Source: Leifsonia soli (GTDB lineage Bacteria > Actinomycetota > Actinomycetes > Actinomycetales > Microbacteriaceae). From it: DNA of 64,000 bases. Position 1 is the first letter of the stretch. Each line of letters starts with the position of its first letter. Positions 61,633 through 64,000 of the stretch are shown here, one piece after another. The notes beneath the pieces are model-generated. The model made no database searches, was not told the origin of the DNA, and was given only the letters and a program-made list of their open reading frames with translations. A program made the position numbers and the translations under genes. The stretch spans positions 2,170,001 through 2,234,000 of the forward strand of contig NZ_JACCBJ010000001.1 of assembly GCF_013408745.1 (NCBI RefSeq), read 5' to 3'.

Positions 61633-62786
61633 GCGGAGCGGGCAGAGCTCGCCGCACCATCCTCGTGGCGCACCCCGGTTCGGAGCTGTACGGCTCCGAC
61701 CGGGTGCTCCTCGAGTCCGTGAGCGGGCTGGTCGACGACGGCTGGGACGTCATCGTGGCGATCCCTGGGGACGGCCCCCTCGTCACCGAGCTGCGACGGC
61801 GGGGCGCGCGGGTGGAGCTGTGCGCCTCGCCCGTCCTCCGCAAGAGTGTCCTCCGGCCCCGCGGCTTCCTTCGGTTCGCCGCCACCACGGCCCGCGGCAT
61901 CCGGGCCGGCTCGGCTCTGCTGCGCCGTGAGCGGCCGGCGGCCGTCTATGTGAACACGGTGACCATCCCGCTGTGGATCGGGCTCGCCCGGCTGGCCCGC
62001 GTGCCGGTCGTCGCGCACGTCCACGAGGGCGAGGCCACCGCGTCCCGTCTCGTGAAGCGCGTGCTCTCGGCTCCCCTGCTGCTGGCGGAGAGCGTCATCG
62101 CGAACAGCCGTTTCAGTGTCGGCGTGCTCGAGAGCGCATTTCCGGCCCTCGGCCGCCGCACCCACATCGTGTACAACGCCGTTCCGGGCCCGGAGACCCG
62201 CAGCCCGGCGCGTCCGGAGCTCGACGGCGACCTTCGGGTGACCTACATCGGCCGGCTCTCGCCGCGCAAGGGCGTCGACGTCGCCATCGACGCGATCGCC
62301 GAACTCGACGCCCGCGGGATCCCCGCCCGGCTCGATCTCGTCGGCGCCGTCTTCCCCGGCTACGAGTGGTACGAACGCGACCTGCGCGACAAGGTCGAGG
62401 CGAAGCGCCTGCAGTCGCGCGTCTCCTTCCGGGGCTTCCAGCCCTCCGTCTGGGACTTCCTGAGCACCGGCGACGTCGTCCTGGTGCCGTCGGTCGCCGA
62501 CGAGCCGTTCGGCAACACGGCCGTCGAGGGCATCCTCAGCGGCCGGCCGGTCATCGCCAGCGCCACCAGCGGGCTGCTGGAGGCCACGGACGGCTACCGC
62601 ACCACGGTCACCGTCGAGCCGGGCGACGCGACCTCCCTGGCCGATGCGCTCGAGCGCACCATCGCGGAGTGGGACGCTGCGGCGCCGCTCCTCGACGACG
62701 ACGCCGAGACCGCGCGGCGCAAGCACAGCCCGGAGTCGTACCGCCGGCGCATCGCGGAGCTCGTCCGGGCCGTCGCGCGGCGCTGA
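61629..62786 (+). CDS. GT4-family glycosyltransferase
   Basis: 385 residues. GT-B fold: N-terminal HPGSELYGSDRVLLE substrate loop; C-terminal donor-binding TYIGRLSPRKGVDVAIDAI and the E-x7-E motif in DEPFGNTAVEGILSGRPVIA. It would add a sugar from a nucleotide donor to the growing lipid-linked repeat unit in the cytoplasm. The GTG start overlaps the stop of the LamG/PKD gene (GTGA), so the two are translated together. The sugar specificity is unknown. Confidence 0.92.
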   Translation: MSGAGRARRTILVAHPGSELYGSDRVLLESVSGLVDDGWDVIVAIPGDGPLVTELRRRGARVELCASPVLRKSVLRPRGFLRFAATTARGIRAGSALLRRERPAAVYVNTVTIPLWIGLARLARVPVVAHVHEGEATASRLVKRVLSAPLLLAESVIANSRFSVGVLESAFPALGRRTHIVYNAVPGPETRSPARPELDGDLRVTYIGRLSPRKGVDVAIDAIAELDARGIPARLDLVGAVFPGYEWYERDLRDKVEAKRLQSRVSFRGFQPSVWDFLSTGDVVLVPSVADEPFGNTAVEGILSGRPVIASATSGLLEATDGYRTTVTVEPGDATSLADALERTIAEWDAAAPLLDDDAETARRKHSPESYRRRIAELVRAVARR

Positions 62787-62813
62787 CGGTTCAGCCGCCG
62801 CGCCGGTCCCGGC

Positions 62814-64000
62814 TCAGCGGCGTCCTGCGGCGAGCTCATCCCGCGACGCATCCCGCTGCGGCACGCGCGCGGGAAGCCCGAGGACGAGCGGACGGCTGGC
62901 GTCCGGCGCGAGCTGCGTCGTCGCCGCGAGGCCCGCGACGAACCAGACGAAGATCGAGTACTGAGTGATCAGGGCGACCGTCGCGAAGGCCGGGATCTGC
63001 GCGACGAGCGCGATCGTCGCTGGCGACGCCTTCCCGCGGAGGACCAGCAGGATGCCGAAGGCGAGCGCGACCGCGATCGCGATGAGCACGATGATCCCGT
63101 TCGTCAGCCCCGTCAGGATGAGCTGGCTGTCGATCGACCGGAAGTTGCCGAAGTAGAGGGAGCCGGCCGAGTTCTTCTGCGCGGAGCCCGCCACGCCCAC
63201 CAGGTTCATCGTCCCGAACAGGGAGACGAGATCGCCGCGGTAGTCGGCGCTATTGGACGCCTCCGACCCCGCGTCGTCGAACACGGCGGAGACCAGGGGG
63301 AAGACAACGGCGGAGGCCAGGACGACGGCCGTCGTGATGGCGATGCGCGCGCGGCGCGAGATCGCATCCCGCATGAAGAGGACGGAGAGGGCGACGCCGA
63401 GCAGGGCGCAGATCATCCCGATCCGGCTGAACGTGAAGACGGTGGCGACGAGCATGGTGAGCACCATCAGACCGCGCAGCCACAGGCGGAACGGTGCTGC
63501 CAGCGTGATCGGGACGGCCATGGCGAGGCTCGCGCCCAGAGCGATGCTGTGCCCGAACGCGCCCTCCGCCCGCGGCACGCCCCCGCGCTCCTGGATGGTT
63601 CCCCAGATCGAGTAGAGCGAGTTGCCCGACTTGATCAGCACGAAGGGGTTCCAGTGCGTCACCCCTTCGACGATCGCGAGGACGGCGACGATGGTGAAGC
63701 ACACCGCGATGGCGCCGTGGACCCACGCCGGGTCGACGCGGAGCGGTGCGATGCGGCCGACCACGTAGCCCGCGACGAAGTACGTGACGACGATGATCGC
63801 GGCGCCGAGGGCGATGCCCGCGTTCCCCGCCAGGATGGACGTGAGCGCCGCCACCACGACGAGGGTCATCAGCGCGTCCATCCAGCTGAGCCGGAACCGG
63901 CGTACCGGGAGCAGCGCCGCGACGACCAGGAGCGCCGCCGCCGTGGCGGGCGGCAGGTAGTAGTTGCCGTTGAAGCCGATGCCGAAGCCCAGCCAGATCG
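62814..64000 (-). CDS. O-antigen ligase/polymerase-like membrane protein (5' end outside window)
   Basis: A hydrophobic protein with at least ten helices; the reading frame stays open to the right edge (upstream residues include FGIGFNGNYYLPP), so the N terminus is missing. The long loop (about residues 85-120 of the visible part, FVLIKSGNSLYSIWGTIQER with EGAFGHSIALGAS) matches the periplasmic loop of O-antigen ligase/Wzy-type proteins. It is convergent with the GT4 gene. It may polymerise or ligate the polysaccharide made by this locus; ligase versus polymerase is undecided. Confidence 0.85.
   Translation of the reverse strand, partial: IWLGFGIGFNGNYYLPPATAAALLVVAALLPVRRFRLSWMDALMTLVVVAALTSILAGNAGIALGAAIIVVTYFVAGYVVGRIAPLRVDPAWVHGAIAVCFTIVAVLAIVEGVTHWNPFVLIKSGNSLYSIWGTIQERGGVPRAEGAFGHSIALGASLAMAVPITLAAPFRLWLRGLMVLTMLVATVFTFSRIGMICALLGVALSVLFMRDAISRRARIAITTAVVLASAVVFPLVSAVFDDAGSEASNSADYRGDLVSLFGTMNLVGVAGSAQKNSAGSLYFGNFRSIDSQLILTGLTNGIIVLIAIAVALAFGILLVLRGKASPATIALVAQIPAFATVALITQYSIFVWFVAGLAATTQLAPDASRPLVLGLPARVPQRDASRDELAAGRR

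Overview
The window is GC-rich (roughly 70%), densely coded DNA from a high-GC Gram-positive bacterium. Actinobacterial marks are leaderless promoters with a TANNNT -10 box about 7 nt before the ATG, frequent ATGA/GTGA gene overlaps, GH15 trehalase-like, DUF2254 and MmyB-type proteins, and a DosR-like two-component system. The gene content looks most like Microbacteriaceae (for example Leifsonia); that placement is an inference. I saw no rRNA, tRNA, CRISPR array, insertion sequence or prophage, so this is ordinary chromosome with two accessory-looking blocks.

Layout. (1) 1-7.6 kb: stress and metabolism genes: a membrane-anchored SDR, a GH15 glucoamylase/trehalase-like enzyme, a MarR regulator, a CPA1 Na+/H+ antiporter, an alpha/beta-hydrolase that has lost its catalytic residues, and a DUF2254 membrane protein. 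(2) 7.6-15.1 kb: a high-affinity K+ operon reading leftward, in the order tiny peptide-kdpF-kdpA-kdpB-kdpC-kdpD, with no kdpE in the window. Its divergent promoter region carries four CGTTAG motifs. (3) 15.1-20 kb: two conserved hypotheticals, a CPA2 antiporter, an SDR, an alpha/beta-hydrolase and an MmyB-type regulator. (4) 20-43.6 kb: a stress/dormancy island. It has seven universal stress proteins (USPs), two flavin-binding pyridoxamine-phosphate-oxidase-like proteins, two zinc alcohol dehydrogenases, two P-type ATPases, a beta-CASP nuclease, a flavodoxin, an SDR, a BON protein, small membrane proteins, and a GAF histidine kinase plus LuxR-type regulator closely resembling mycobacterial DosS/DosR. 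Six divergent intergenic regions in the island carry copies of one near-palindrome (consensus GGGACCTTCGRCCC), and these sites can account for most of its transcription units. (5) 43.8-54.9 kb: an MFS exporter, an alkylsulfatase, a FUSC transporter, a META lipoprotein, an aldo/keto reductase, a GT-C glycosyltransferase and an SRAP (HMCES/YedK) protein. (6) 55-64 kb: the start of an exopolysaccharide locus: polyprenyl-phosphate sugar transferase, a 1573-residue secreted LamG/PKD protein, a GT4 glycosyltransferase and a truncated O-antigen-ligase-like protein.

How it fits together. Block 4 reads as one regulon. The DosR-like protein has almost the same recognition helix as Mycobacterium tuberculosis DosR, and the palindrome resembles the DosR box. 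The genes under it (USPs, P-type ATPases, flavin/NAD(P) enzymes) are the classes found in the mycobacterial hypoxia/NO dormancy regulon. Blocks 1 and 2 deal with ion and osmotic homeostasis, and block 6 with building and decorating the cell surface.
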